Source: Cristatella mucedo (taxonomy: Eukaryota > Bryozoa > Phylactolaemata > Cristatellidae). From it: a DNA stretch of 64,000 nt. Numbering within the stretch: position 1 is the first letter of the stretch; each line of letters begins with the position of its first letter. Positions 22,257 to 34,584 of the stretch are shown piece by piece. The stretch spans positions 2,373,501 to 2,437,500 of the forward strand of contig WPIO01000036.1 in NCBI GenBank assembly GCA_009760855.2, given 5' to 3'. The translations under genes and the position numbers were made by a program. The notes beneath the pieces are model-generated. The model had not been told where the DNA came from. It worked only from the letters and a program-made list of their open reading frames with translations, and made no database searches.

Positions 22257-25200
22257 TATTGTGCAACATCCAGCAGATCTCTTAGCCGAGCACACACCAA
22301 TTGGCAAGACTTTTTCAACGCAGTAAAGAATCAATTTACTGCAAATCAAAGTAGGAGAGGTAATATGTTTGGCTATAGGGCACGCCAATTCATTAGCCAT
22401 GAATTGATCGTACATGCACGAAGTTAACTGCTATTCAAGTGCACAAAGCGATTACGGCATTGCACCAACAAGCTGCAATCTCAACCAAATCGTCGTAGAA
22501 GAGGTAAGTTGTAAGCTGCATGAAAGTGCTAGCTGCCTGGTCTACATGCAGGCAAAGACCGAGTCATCATAATGAAATGAAGAGATCATAAATAACTCAA
22601 CATGCAGTCAGTCTCCTTCCTCACTGTACAGCATTAATATATTATTGTTAGCGTTGATCGCATAACGAACACTTCGAAAACAGGGTTCCTCATCGGGCGC
22701 GTTGTGAGAGAGCTCTCAACTGTCACGAAGTCGTTTGCAGTTCAGACATCACGACCGCCTAATCACTGTGCAGTAAAGTAACTTTAGCAGCATCAGAGCG
22801 GCACTCCACAACCTCAGCATTTTGTGCAGTGGCAGTCTCGAAGACATGCTCAACAGTCGCAGGCTACACAGTGGCCATAGCCGACTCAGGAAGGACGACC
22901 ACTGCCCAACTCGCTTCGTTAGTCAAGGTCAAAGTACTAGACACGTGCACGTTGCCGGCTCAATTTTGCAACGCGTTGCTTCAACCATGGCCTGAACCTG
23001 TGCTGCAGTGGTCACACCTCATCCCGTGACATCTAGATTGACACTTGCAAATGCCCCCCCCCCCGCCGCAGCTGCTATTAGAGGACTTAAGCACCAGCAT
23101 CATAGTACTGCCAGTAGCAGCACTCAGCAGACTACTGGTTAGCTTTGGCATTTGACATAGATATTTATATCATTGACTTCAGATATTAAATAACGTCCTT
23201 CAGGATAACCACCCTCTTATCAAAACGCGTACGAATGCTTCACTGGGCCACTCAATAGCGAGTTCTTGAACATTAAACGAAGAGTATTCGAATCGAAATT
23301 AGTATGATTTCGGTACAGTACGGGTCTGCCAACTCGCTCAACTACTGTTGACTGCGGCTCCCGAATCGATATCACTTTGTTTGGTGGTCCCTCTTTCGAA
23401 TACTTTCCTAACGTTTGCAGAAAAGCAGCAAGTTCAGCTTCAAAGCATTCAGATATGCGACCATCATATGCCTTGATCCGGAAAATGTGAAACGCCGCGG
23501 CTCAGGCACATCAATAGCCACGTGCAGTGAGACTAGCACAAGATGACTGCAAACTCTCATGCTCATTAATGATCCGGCACTGCCAGATGCCAAGGGATAT
23601 AAATTTGCGATTAATGTGCGATTTGCTTTTCAACTACAGTCCTTTGGCAAAAACACAGTGCATATGAACTGTACTATTCTTTGCAGACACATACCAAATT
23701 ATACACGTAAGCAAACTTCGAAATTAGAAACACATTAAAAACCGCTGACAGAGAGCAATGAGTTCACGATCCATAGAAATGCAGCATTCGTAACCCTTAA
23801 CAATTCAGCTTAACGTTCACAACCATCAACAATACAGTTTCTCGAAGACACCCATGTAAGCAGCAATCCAGCTCTGAATATGTCAGAGCCTCTACACAAG
23901 CAATCCTTACTTGGGTAGCAAGGAATCGCCTATAAACCGTCAACGAAACAGCGATTGCGTAGTTTGACAATAGCAGCTAATAAGTAGCTAACTTTCTCGG
24001 AAGCACTGTGACCTTCTTAGCACGGAGCCGAGCAGAATTTGGTTCACCACTGCTCGGCCCGCGACATTTGGCAGACGTCAACCGATGCGCTGCTAACGAA
24101 GGACCGTAACCCTAAGCCACCCCTCGAGCGGTCGCCCTCCGCCGAGAGCCTGCGCCTGAGAATTCGTCGCCGGCCCCCGCCCCACGGGTAAGTCGAGTAA
24201 CAGTCCGCGCTTACCTATAGATGGCAGTAACACTCCGATCCCAGTTTGGGAGGGTGCTTGCAAAAAGGTTCAAAGCCGATGGCCCTCCGAAGCGTTGGCG
24301 TCAGCTCGTGCTGACAAATCCGGATTGTGTAATGTTCCTTCGAAGTTAGTTCGGTACGCACACTGGCTGTTGTATGGCTGCGACTAGCATGAGCATCATT
24401 AGTGCAAGGCTCGACCCCTGACGAGAGCACGATGACCGATGCTGGGTTGCATATTTAAAGCTGCGAAAAACCTTAAAATTTACAGCTGGAAACTGGGGAG
24501 CAGCAAGGAGGTGACAGGCACAGCATGGGGGCTTCCCAGCTGAACCCTCGTGATGTAATGTCTGACTACGCTCTTGATTGGAGGTATTACAAATTTGTCT
24601 AGAATGGGGTAGAATTCTCCGGCTGCTCTGCAGCTAGAGAATTTCAACTTCCAAACGCCAAAGTGTGCACCTTTTTGTTTGGCACGTAGCCTCGACAGGA
24701 GGGTAGATTCTGGATGTTGGACTGCTATCGCTGTCTAAGCATCAAACGCACATTATAGCGTTATAGAGTATTGCTTAGCATCACTGGGACGCAGCCGGTG
24801 CCCGTATTGCACCATTCTGCTCAGCGAGAATTTTTTTCTACACCTTCGTCGACAGTAGCTGCTGCTTATAGACCTACATCAGAAAACTAGCCGGCGGACG
24901 GTCGCGTGTTCGAGCGGATCGAGCGGTGCATCGAGAGACGAGACGACCTCGCACTGAATTCGCTTAATGCACAGTTCGTCATTATCTTGTTGAGCCGGCA
25001 GCAGCATTTCTCCTGACTTGTGCACATAAAAAAAATTGCTTCTAAATATGTGAGAACCTCGCTCAAGCAGGGCGTCAGAGCTGAGTCAGCCGAGCGCCGG
25101 TAAAGAGGAAATCCCTTGAAATCCAACAAAGGGCCAACAAAGGCGTCAGATCCAGCTTCCAGCTTCAGGGCTCCGATCGCATCCGAATCGCATGCACGAG

Positions 25201-25384
25201 AGAGATCGAGCAAAGAAATAATTCCACGTCCATCCCACCAAGCCGTTGGTTCGGCTAAAGCCAACCAAACGGCTCCACACACGCTTATGGACAAACTGGT
25301 TCATTAGGGAAAAATTAATCAAAACCGCAAACTCCGAGAACCAGCTTACAAGTTCTCCGGACCCAGAAACACACCAACGAAGTG
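22257..25384. other. No recognisable gene
   Basis: About 3.1 kb with only short frames. A 9-bp hairpin (GCCGAGCAG/CTGCTCGGC) lies at about 24027-24058, and a run of C at about 23055. The 135-codon minus-strand frame at 24887-25294 has no recognisable domain. Confidence 0.4.
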
Positions 25385-26945
25385 ATTTGACGCGAGTTGT
25401 GGCAGACCAGCTGAATTGATTTACATCGAAACTTCAAGCCTCGCCAGTAAGTAGCTTCTAGTCTGGTTTTACAGCTCCACCGAGTCAGCATTGCTTCGGG
25501 TGAATGACGACCTACTTAGGAATGCCGATTTGAGTAGAGTCTCTCTGCTTGTTTTGTTCGATCTTTCGGCAGATCTTACTATCAATCACCAAGTCCTTTT
25601 CAAGCGCCTCTCCTCTCACCTTGGTATCTCAGTAAGAAACTCCAGAGCATTGATGCGAAGGGACAAACGTCATCAAAAGAGCCACTAAAGTACGGTGTAC
25701 TTCGGGGTTCTATGTTTGGTATGGTCATTGGTTTCACAGTTTATACTCTCCCTCTTGCCGATATGATTGCCAGGCACAATCTAGGCTTCCACTTCTATCC
25801 AGATGATACACAGTTAGAGCTGTGCTTTGATCCGTCCCAGCCCTCCATCACGTCGAATTCTCTCAACCCCCTTGCTGCGTGTATTGATGACATCCGTGAA
25901 TACATCGATGGCAGCAAACTTTCTTAAATTAAATTACGTTAAATAACCAACTTACTAGTTATGGACAGACGAAGTGCGATTTAGAAATTAGAAAACCTAA
26001 AGCTTAAAATCGGCTCTGCCAAATTGTCTCCAGCAAATGCCAGCATATCGTGCATCGGCAGGAAATCTAGGTATCCTGTTCCAAAGGGACCTTTCATTTG
26101 GTGATCCGTGATGGCACACTAGGTAAGGTGGATGCTTTTTACGACATTGGTCCCGAGGTCGTGGGTTCAAATCCTGCGGTGGACGATCCTATATTGCAGC
26201 TGCAAGCGGTGGTGATAGCTGTTAAGGCTCTTCTGTCGATATTCAAAAGAGGCTGTTGAATCAGCTAGTATTTAATTTTAATTTTTTAATTAGACGACCA
26301 CATCACCTTCACAGTCTAGTCTGCCTAATTTCAGCTACATAACATTGCTAAAATTCGGGCTTGTTTAGACAGGGATACCTCATCTAAGTTGGTCCATGCA
26401 TTGGTGGCATTCAGTCTTGACTTCATTAACTCACTGTTTTCTGGTCGACCGGCCTGTGCACTCAGGCGCCTACAGCTGGTGCAAAACTCTGCAGCTAGGC
26501 TTGGCTGTCGTGAGCGTCGCAGTTACCCCATCACACCACTTCTCGCTGACCTAAACTGGCTATGAATCATGCAACGCGTCGACTTCCTGATTCTGTCACT
26601 CAGATTAAGGTCTCCTCCTTCTGAGGCTCGAGCCTACCTATCAGAGCTATTCCCCCACCAGGCTAAGCATTGTACCATCCACTTTTCTTACTCAAATCGT
26701 TTGGCTCGGCCTCCAAACAACCTCGGATCCTTTGGATTCGATGCTTTTATATCATATGCACCTAAAGCCAGGAACTCACTCGCAACTTACATCACGACAA
26801 CCCCTGACTTGACCACATTTAAAAAGAAACTAAAAAGCATTTATTTATTACAGCATTTAGTAGGGCCATGGAGTTCTTACTTTATTTGCTTGTGCATGCT
26901 GACACTTTACATGCGTCCACTAACCATATTTGCACGTTGACTAGC
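25385..26945 (+). mobile_element. LINE family A, old copy interrupted by SINE-1
   Basis: Plus strand. RT pieces run from VADQLN through the ESALLRVNDDLLRNAD region, a polymerase segment with FHFYPDDTQL (YADD changed to YPDD), then the C-terminus and a decayed 3' UTR. At the position where young copies have TAG before GVPQGS, this one has TAC (Tyr). A SINE-1 splits the copy at 26106-26292. Confidence 0.8.
26106..26292 (+). mobile_element. SINE-1a (tRNA-derived)
   Basis: CCGTGATGGCACACTAGGTA head with A-box-like sequence, GGTTCAAATCC B box, a GTGGTGATAGCTGTTAAGG body and an AGAGGCTGTTGAATCAG end. It interrupts LINE sequence between GGGACCTTTCATT and AGACGACCACATCA, which are adjacent in other copies. 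Confidence 0.85.
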
Positions 26946-28100
26946 TGTGAATCTCAGTCTGATAGTCGTGTCGATGCTTGTTGACATTGAGCATCAAAGT
27001 TTGCAATGCATGCCCCTTGATCGATGACCAAAGTCCAGTTGCCATTGGAGGCAATCGGTGCAGATTATCACGACTTATCGACATCAGCACATTTGATGAA
27101 CTGAGTGCGAACTTTTCTTTCTCGTTTTGCACTCGCGGCTACTAAAGAGCAGTTGCTCGAGTGGAATAGAGAAAACACGGATATTGAGCTTTGATTCGAT
27201 TGCAGGGATTAGGAATTTGGAAAATGCATGAATGCTCCGCAATACACAAAAGCAACACCAAAGTCGCTGGCCTTTTGCATTGAGCGAAAGACGGTAAATC
27301 TTTACCGGTGGCCAGCGTCAAATGGAAGCAGAAATGGTGGGTGGTAGCCATTTTGAGAGCGGGCGGTCAGCGCTGCCATGGACGGCTGGCAGGCGGCAGG
27401 CTTTCCATCTGCTATCTGACCGATTGAAGGTCGCACTACGAGGTCACTGCCGGATCGGGCAAGCACTGTCTTTTTGAGAACAACCTTGCAAGCCCACTAC
27501 ATTTGAAAGAATTGCGTAGTGCTCGGGCACACGTTTTCTGCGGCGGCGAGTAACAACCACATTTTTCAATGAGCTTGAGAACAAACGAGGAGAATCACTT
27601 AGTAAACAGTCCCGTCGAGTGGCAATCGTACGAGCGCTGCACTCTCAGTCGTGATACGTCACATTTTTTTAAAATTGTATTGCAGACCTACAGTTAATGC
27701 TTACCTCCGTAGCTCGCAGCACACTTTTTCCCTGCTCATCGACGGCCTGTTAAGTAAAACAATGCGAAACGCGATAGCACTTCCACCTTACATACAGTGG
27801 TGACCTCAGAAAGTGTGGCTAAAATCTAATGCGGAGACGCTTTGGCCTAACGAATATCTTCAGGAAAAACTGCCAGGGTATTGAGCCCGCTCCGCTAGCT
27901 CTCAAATGAGGAGGTTTTATTTTCCAATTAACACTCTTCGCTTAAAAACTCAGCTCTCTGGGATGCCGCCATTTGTTGAAATTAGCAGCCGAATGTACAC
28001 TCCTCAAACCAGCGAGCGAGCAGCCAATGAATGACAGGCACTGATCTGGGAAACGGAAAACAGAAGCACTTGACCGACACCGATCTCGGTTTCACTGTTA
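26946..28100. other. No recognisable gene
   Basis: Only short frames; no repeat family recognised. Confidence 0.4.
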
Positions 28101-29120
28101 GGGTCTTATTTTTTGTGAAACTTTGGCGTCTCTAGCGGCTCGAGAGTCCCTCCATGAACCTGACCGGAACCCTGCTGGCTAAGTGGCCTTAAAGGGGTTT
28201 CCGCAAGGCTTGCAGCCTAAAGACCGGCCGATGCAATTGGCTGGCTCTCGGAAGTCAAAGTTCAGCTCTCACTTAGATTCAGCGCTCGCCGACTGAGGGC
28301 TTGGGGGAAAGCGGTTCAGTCTGAGCCGCTGCTGCTACTAGACTGGCCGACCTTGACTCCGCTCTCTCAGCCCGTGTGGCGGCGAGCGCCGCTCGGTTGC
28401 TGGCTGGTCGCGGCGTTTCTGCCGCCGGAAGCGAGGATGTAAGCCGCCAACGCGTGGGACTCGTTTCGGCGGCGAGTTCACTTTTAGCTCGCTCGGGCGA
28501 CGTGTCCACGCGCCGATGATATCGGCCCTGCCATCCGCCGAAGTGTCGCGGCGCTCGAGACGTTTGTTTGCTGGTTACCGCGTTCGCAGATGAGTTGTCT
28601 TTAGGCCTCCTCGACGGGGGGGGGGTAGGAGGGTTAAAGAAATATCTTCAATGCAGCGGCCGTGTCCGCACAGAAAGAGATGCATCGCCTATAAGCGCCG
28701 AGGATGAGTAGGCGAAGCCTCGACGTTGGGACGGCCTTGAACTTTGGCCCGCCGAAGAGAGGAGCTCGCGCGGCGGCAATGCAGGGCTCGCTCAGTGGTA
28801 GATGAGGGACAATTGAGCCGGTATAAGGGACGGAGGCTGAGAGATGGCAGGTAGGATCATCCCCCGCCCCGCCCCGCCCCCTCCGTCCCCCCCCCGCCGC
28901 TCGTTCCGGCCGCCTAAGCCGCAGAAATATGGGTTAGGAGCCGACGCGATTGTGGGTTCGCCACGACTGCAGCAACTGTGAGCCGGAGGCTTATCGGAGG
29001 GAGCTCGAGGCTTAAGCGGCCTGCCGGCTACGGTTATCGGTCGTCCAAATGGCCTCGAAGGTTGACCGTATTCTGCGATGAGCTGATTTAGGTAAGCCAT
29101 GCTGAAGGCAGCTTACATTC
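28101..29120. other. GC/CpG-rich block, possible promoter-associated
   Basis: High GC with many CpG, a G run near 28618 and GCCCCGCC-type (Sp1-like) repeats near 28865. Frames on the minus strand (28279-28509, 28792-29100) are Ala/Ser/Arg- and Pro-rich, as expected from composition. No supported exon. Confidence 0.35.
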
Positions 29121-29392
29121 GCTAAGCGAGAGCGATGATGCTACGAGGTCCGGCTGAAGAATTATCCTCGGGTTTTTCGACATCAGTAATGGATGGATGG
29201 GAGGAGATGAAGGCCGCCTTTCCTTTGAAAAGCGGATATAGCCTCTGCGATTCTCGCGCTGGCATTCAAAGGTAGGCTTGGTAAAACTTTCAAGTGCATT
29301 TTTTAACGTTCTTCAAGCTAATGGCTTCTGTGCCGAATATCGATCCTCGATGGGGTTCTGAAGACAATTGGCCTTGAAGAAGACGGCTTACT

Positions 29393-29547
29393 TTAACAGC
29401 CTCATTTATATAGAGGCCGAGCAGCCTTAACGGCCATCGCCACCGCACGCAGTAGGCAATACAGGATCGCTCAACTGCAAGTCTCGAACCCCCGATGTGG
29501 GTGGTGAAGAGCGACCACCTTAACCCTGAGCTAGGACCTAATCTGCT
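29393..29547 (-). mobile_element. SINE-1b
   Basis: On the minus strand: CTCAGGGTTAAGGTGG head, GGGGGTTCGAGAC B-box region, GCGGTGGCGATGGCCGTTAAGG body and AAATGAGGCTGTTAAAG end. Confidence 0.75.
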
Positions 29548-29704
29548 TGCCTCAGAATAGTGGACGGTCGACCGGCTGGACTTTGTGTGCACCGTGCTAC
29601 CCTTACCGGGTAGCAAGGAAGTTCCTCTCCTTTCCGTAAATTCTAAAATAACCTTTTCACGCTCTGCCTAGAAGGAGTTACTAAAATTTTACTAATCTAC
29701 ACCT

Positions 29705-29800
29705 TGAAGAAGCCCGGGAGCTCACACTACTTCACGACCCTGGTTCTGGGTTCGACTCCTGCAGCAAGCAATACTGAACTGCCCATTGCAAGCCGGGGGA
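29705..29800 (+). mobile_element. SINE-1 fragment
   Basis: CACGACCCTGGTTCTGGGTT, then CGACTCCTGCAG, matching the central hairpin and B box; the 3' half is diverged. Confidence 0.5.
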
Positions 29801-29932
29801 TGGAGCTTTTTTCGCTGCTATGTACTGTAAATACAGTATATTAATATTTATTAAAATATTAAATGTGCAAATATACATTAGCCGGCGCTGCCCTGCCTTG
29901 CCGGTATCGCGAGTGCTACTCACGCTTCTCGC

Positions 29933-30047
<115 letters not shown>

Positions 30048-30205
30048 GAGCAGCTCACTGCCTGTGGACTCGCTTTGCTGAGTCGTTGTAGTTTCGTGTT
30101 ACGGAAGACAACGCTTCCCCACCTTGCAGTTACACGGAAGTGCACCGCCTTGCTATACGACTTAAGTGCGCCATCTTGCGGAACGACGGACTTTCTCCCT
30201 TTAAT
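30048..30205 (+). repeat. Dispersed repeat with CGCCATCTTGC block
   Basis: Plus-strand relative of 20672-20825: CACTGCCTGTGGACTCGCTT, CTGAGTCGTTG, one CGCCATCTTGCGG and GACGGACTTTCTCCCTTTAA. Bordered by TA microsatellites on both sides. Confidence 0.6.
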
Positions 30206-30209
30206 TAGT

Positions 30210-30246
30210 AGGTATATGTATATGTATATATATATACATATTGTAG

Positions 30247-30283
<37 letters not shown>

Positions 30284-30285
30284 CA
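30210..30285. repeat. (TA)n / (CA)n microsatellite
   Basis: TATATG, ACACAC and TATATA runs. Confidence 0.9.
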
Positions 30286-30514
30286 GTTATATGTGAGGCT
30301 GCTGAATCATCCGACTTTTCCTTTACTTTAAAAGTTTTAGGGGCATGTTGAACCGGCTTCCGGTTGCTACGACCGTTTGGGTCAACTCGAGTGACTAGCT
30401 ACTCCTAGGGACGTAGTAGCAAGACAAAGTTACGACCATAAGTGTATTCATACAAATTAGCTTGTTCGTCACCAATGCTGGATGTAGCTAATGCCGCTAG
30501 TAGCCTTGGAACGT

Positions 30515-30685
30515 AAAAATAATAATACATTTGTGTAGCACTCACAGAAGTGAATCTCTCTCTCTCTCTAGGCAATTTACAGACAGAGATTATAGTGTGT
30601 GGGGTATTTCATCAGTATGGGTGTGTCCTCCAGCAGGGAGAGAGAGAGAGAGAGAGAGAGGGGGGGGAGAGAGATAGAGAGAGGT
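30515..30685 (-). mobile_element. LINE/SINE 3' tail fragment with (CT)n/(AG)n
   Basis: AATAATAATACATTTGTGTA, then GAATCTCTCTCTCTCTCTAG, resembles the family A 3' end on the minus strand with its CTCT arm expanded. An AG run follows at about 30640-30685. Confidence 0.5.
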
Positions 30686-31499
30686 GACGGATCCCCAGGG
30701 TGGCAAGTCGAATTCATGCTCACTAAGCGGCGTTGCCTAACGCTCGGTACAGCCGTTGCCGATTAGCTGCGTGGCAGCCGCCGGTAGCAGCCGCCAACAG
30801 GCAAGCGTTAGCTCACGACGAAGCGCGCTCGATGTCCATCAAGTTTTGTTAATGCCCTATCGCACGTTGACTCTGTTGGCACTTAGCAGACCGAGTCAGC
30901 TGAGTGCTCTCTGGCGACGCCGACCCGACCGCCGCAAACATAAGCTCAGTACGCTGCCAGCAGCCGACATTCCACCGTCGCCGAATCGACCCAGAACCCT
31001 TCGGCCCCGCCCACAAAAAAGAGACCGGTAGTAGAGCTCTGAAGGTAGGCCACACGGAATGCCTTTTTCAGCATGCTTCGTAGGCTCGGCGGACTTTTAC
31101 GATCCGCCGAAGAACGATCTCCATCGAACGATCTCAATCGATATCGAGAGATCAATCCAACGAAGTCCAGTCCTTGGCTCGAGCTCTGTCTGCAGACTTC
31201 TCAATCGCTCATCGCTCAATCTCTTTCTAGGCAACCATTTACATTTGCTCTATGGAGACGGATCCACAGACTAGGCAAGCACAAAGAGTGTCCTCAGCGG
31301 TAGGCCTCGGTAGCGTCTATTCCATCAAGGTTCTTTAGCTTACTTTAGGTGAGACCGTATCCGTATCTGGAAGCCATCCGATGCCTCTCTCCAAAGAAGC
31401 ACGATGGGCTGGGTGGGCTTCCTTTTCAAGGTGTGCTGGCTTCGCGGCCAAAGTCATCGGTTCTGGTTAGATATATTAGGTAGATATATTAGTTAGATA
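30686..31499. other. No recognisable gene; small LINE remnant
   Basis: GC-richer sequence. A short piece at about 31195-31250 (CAATCTCTTTCTAGGCAACC) is a minus-strand LINE family A tail remnant. TTAGATATA repeats at about 31467-31503. Confidence 0.4.
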
Positions 31500-32155
31500 T
31501 ATTCCTCTCGTTAGACGACCATATCAGCTCCACAGTCAAATCTGCCTATTTTCAGCTTCATAACATTGCTAAAATTCGGGCTTGCTTAGATAAGGATACC
31601 ACGTCTAAGTTGGTCCATGCATTCGTGACATCTCGTCTCGACTTCTGCAACTCACTGCTTACTGGCCTACCAGCATGTGCGATCAGGCGATTGCAGCTGG
31701 TGCAAAACTCTGCAGCTAGGCTTGTCTGTCGTGAGCGTTGCAGTTGCCACATTACTCCACTTCTCGGCCGACCTGCACTGGCTACCAGTCAAGCAACGGA
31801 TTTACTTCAAGGTTTTGTCGCTCACTTTTCGCTCCCTTCATTCTATGGCTCCAACCTTTCTCTCAGATATACTAACACACCTATTTAGGACAGCATTTGG
31901 TGGGTCCCTGTGATTCGTCCTTCATGTGCTCATGCGTGCTGACACTGTGAATGCTGCCACTAACCACATTTGCATGCTGACCCTGTGCATGTCACCCCTA
32001 ACCATATTATTCATTTCGTTTGTTTTTTCAAACATGATTTTACTTACCATTCAATTGCATTTCACTTTACAGCAAATGTAAAGCGCCTAGAGAGAGAGAT
32101 TGAGTTCTCTGAGGGCGCTTTATCAAGTGTATTATTATTATTGTATTATTATTAT
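31500..32155 (+). mobile_element. LINE family A, truncated with internal deletion
   Basis: Plus strand from [20 protein letters not shown]. It is intact to the [11 protein letters not shown] region, where one extra G shifts frame. The C-terminus is deleted between the LSDIL codons and THLFRTAF. 3' UTR, hairpin and ATT tail are present. Confidence 0.88.
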
Positions 32156-32365
32156 AGTTTTCAAACTGGTTTTCCTTATTGCCTACTGCAAAGGAATGAT
32201 CGCCGTTTGATGTTTTGACGCAATAGAAATGGTGCTGTAGAATCAGTCCACCTTTTTTGACACGTAAAGCAGAAATTTTGACCCATATCGGCTTCTGACG
32301 CTAGTCAAATGACAAGGAACTTGAGCAAAAATGACCGGAAAACGTGTGCTTACCAATTAGAACTT

Positions 32366-32590
32366 CCCACTATGCAGATTAGCAACAATTTTGCTGGGTC
32401 AAATGCTAGTAGGAATGGTAATTTACGTTCGATCCAATGATGATATTTTGTGTTTACTGTCGTTCGGTGGTGTCTCATGTGACCGTGCTGGTATAGAAGA
32501 ATTCTCACAAAGAGATACTCAATCCTTGTATGAGTGGGCGTGACCGACAGTTCGTAGTAGTGTGGCTTTAGACAGCCGGCTTTCCTGTCC
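32366..32590 (-). pseudogene. Unrecognised exon-like open frame
   Basis: A minus-strand frame of about 75 codons with balanced composition (for example KPHYYELSVTPTHTRIEYLF and HHWIERKLPFLLAFDPAK). A GTAAGC donor is at its 3' end and a CAG acceptor at about 32590. I do not recognise the protein. It could be an internal exon of a minus-strand gene not otherwise visible here, a transposon fragment or chance. Confidence 0.3.
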
Positions 32591-32668
32591 TGATCGATTA
32601 CCAAATAGGGAGAAAGTCTGCTTAGCTCTATATGAACCCAAATAGCTTAAAATAGCTTATCTAAGTAG

Positions 32669-32715
32669 CCTCGCACGTAGGACGTGTGTACCCGGGATAG
32701 TGTCTACGTGCGAGG
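32669..32715. repeat. 12-bp perfect stem-loop
   Basis: CCTCGCACGTAG (32669-32680) and CTACGTGCGAGG (32704-32715) are exact reverse complements around a 23-base loop. AATAAA follows about 22 bases downstream on the plus strand. Confidence 0.8.
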
Positions 32716-32849
32716 TTAGTCTAAGCCGTGAGGCTCAATAAACAAGCTAAAAAGGGAAGCCTGTCCTTTCCTTAGTAATTAATCCAAAAATTTTGGTACG
32801 TATAAACACGAAAGTGATCATTCATACGGAATCAGCAAATGCTGTGAAC

Positions 32850-33200
32850 AATAGGGGAGTTGTAGCTTCTTTTTTATACGCAGTCAGGTCAGAGGTTGTC
32901 GTGACGTCACTCGGAGCAAGTTCCATGCTTTGGGCGTAAAAGAACTAAAAGCTGGGTCTGCAAAGGATTAAAAGCTGGGCAGAGGCAAAGCTGTACTATT
33001 TCCCTCTGTAGAGTCGGCGGGACGATGCGAAACACGTGATTAAGGAGTCTTTCAAGCAGGTTTGCCTCCTGAGCACGAACCGAGAGGCCAGTCAGAACAA
33101 GCGATGGAACCTGGAAGTTGATGGAAAGCTGCTGGATGGAAAGCACGTGCAGTTCTGTAAGAAGTGGCGCAATAGGACGCTGTCAATGGTCAAGATAGAA
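32850..33200 (-). mobile_element. Old L2-like LINE fragment
   Basis: Minus-strand remnant of RT C-terminal coding sequence (the GCAAGTTCCATGCTTTGGGC block equals GTTCCAGGCTTTGGGAGC in family A) and upstream RT. It is diverged, possibly from a separate subfamily. Confidence 0.5.
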
Positions 33201-33205
33201 AAGCT

Positions 33206-33335
33206 CGATTGCACTGGCTTGACCCAGGATCAATGCGCCCGCCATTGATTACGGATGTCATGGGCTCGAGCCTGCAGCATTAATGAAGCACCAGCATAGA
33301 GATCCAGTTCTCTTAGAATCCTAAATAAATAATAT
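33206..33335 (+). mobile_element. SINE-2
   Basis: CACTGGCTTGACCCAGGATC head, GGGCTCGAGCCTGCAGC B-box area, GAAGCACCAGCATAGAGATC and TTCTCTTAGAATC tail, then an AT-rich end leading into a (GT)n run. Confidence 0.6.
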
Positions 33336-33349
33336 ATATAAATATATAT

Positions 33350-33369
33350 ATATGTGTGTGTGTGTGTGT

Positions 33370-33440
<71 letters not shown>
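33350..33440. repeat. (GT)n microsatellite
   Basis: GT run with one AA interruption, directly after a short AT run. Confidence 0.95.
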
Positions 33441-33561
33441 CGTATGTCTTGAATTTTCACAAAGAGTAAGTGTGTCGCTTGTGCTGCTGTTCGCGATTCG
33501 ATCGGCTCTCACTCTTAAAGCTGTCTATTGCCGCTGGCAGGTTTACGACTGGCCTGATGAT

Positions 33562-33597
33562 TCGTGGCCACCTGGCTCCCGAGCCTGGTGGCCACGA
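33562..33597. repeat. 17-bp-arm palindrome
   Basis: Arms 33562-33578 and 33581-33597 are reverse complements except for one T:T position, with a 2-base spacer. The sequence could form a cruciform. Confidence 0.85.
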
Positions 33598-33996
33598 TAT
33601 CTGAAGAAGGGCAGGTAAGGGCAGTCGCCAGGTGCCCCGTGGGAAGAATCGGCCGGCTCTGTCCTAAATAGCACGGGCTGGTCTTCATCTTGACGACTGT
33701 ACGATTGCTTGGGCTGCACAGCTGCCCAGCGAAGAAGCAGCTGCAGAATCGTCCCCGACACAATCTAAGCTGTAAGCTGGCATGTAGCCGTGCGCATCGG
33801 CGGTACATCTCAAGGACATGGAGATTTCTAATTCGCGAGAGGGTTTTGTAATGCAGAATGCCTTAATGTAAAGTTAGCAGCGTTTATTCCGGTGACTGAT
33901 AAGTTTTCGGACATTAGCTGCAATTTGTCGAAACCCATCGGTGGCTAGTGGGGCAGAGTTGACTATGGCTTTAGGAGGGACTGCACAGCTGCAGGC

Positions 33997-34007
<11 letters not shown>
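33598..34007. other. No recognisable gene
   Basis: No motif-bearing frame; unique sequence. Confidence 0.4.
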
Positions 34008-34032
<25 letters not shown>

Positions 34033-34055
34033 CGTGCGTGCGCGTGCGTGCGTGC

Positions 34056-34094
<39 letters not shown>
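34008..34094. repeat. (GT)n/(GC) microsatellite
   Basis: TATATA into GT, with GTGC interruptions in the middle. Confidence 0.95.
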
Positions 34095-34584
34095 ATTGCG
34101 GTATCCTGCCAATCTCAGTGCCAGCCTACACAAGTAAAGCCTGTGAATAGATTAAGAGTTATTAACACGTCATGTACTGGCCACGGGTAATAAGTATGGT
34201 TATATTAACCAGTACAGAGGATACCGTCGGCCCTCAACTCGCTTAGTTGCTTGTGTGGGACTGATCAATAACTTACGTAGTTCGCACATCTGAGTAAGAG
34301 CTTTTCAGACACTTGATGACGGTTTGGCTTCTGGCAGCAGCTACGTCTGTGTCACATACTAATGCTTCGAAGGTATACCTGTGCCGAATTTTATGACAAC
34401 AGTGTTCTAAAATGCCGTTGTATACTGCTAAGTATTCTAAGTGGCCGGGCAGCTCCAATCCTTGGTTGATGTGACAATCGAATTTTAACGTCCGATGTTT
34501 ATTGAAAGCATCGTCGAAAGTATGGGCCAGGCAGTGAGCGCTTCAGTCTTGATATCCCCAGAATACTCTGCACCCCGATTAGGA

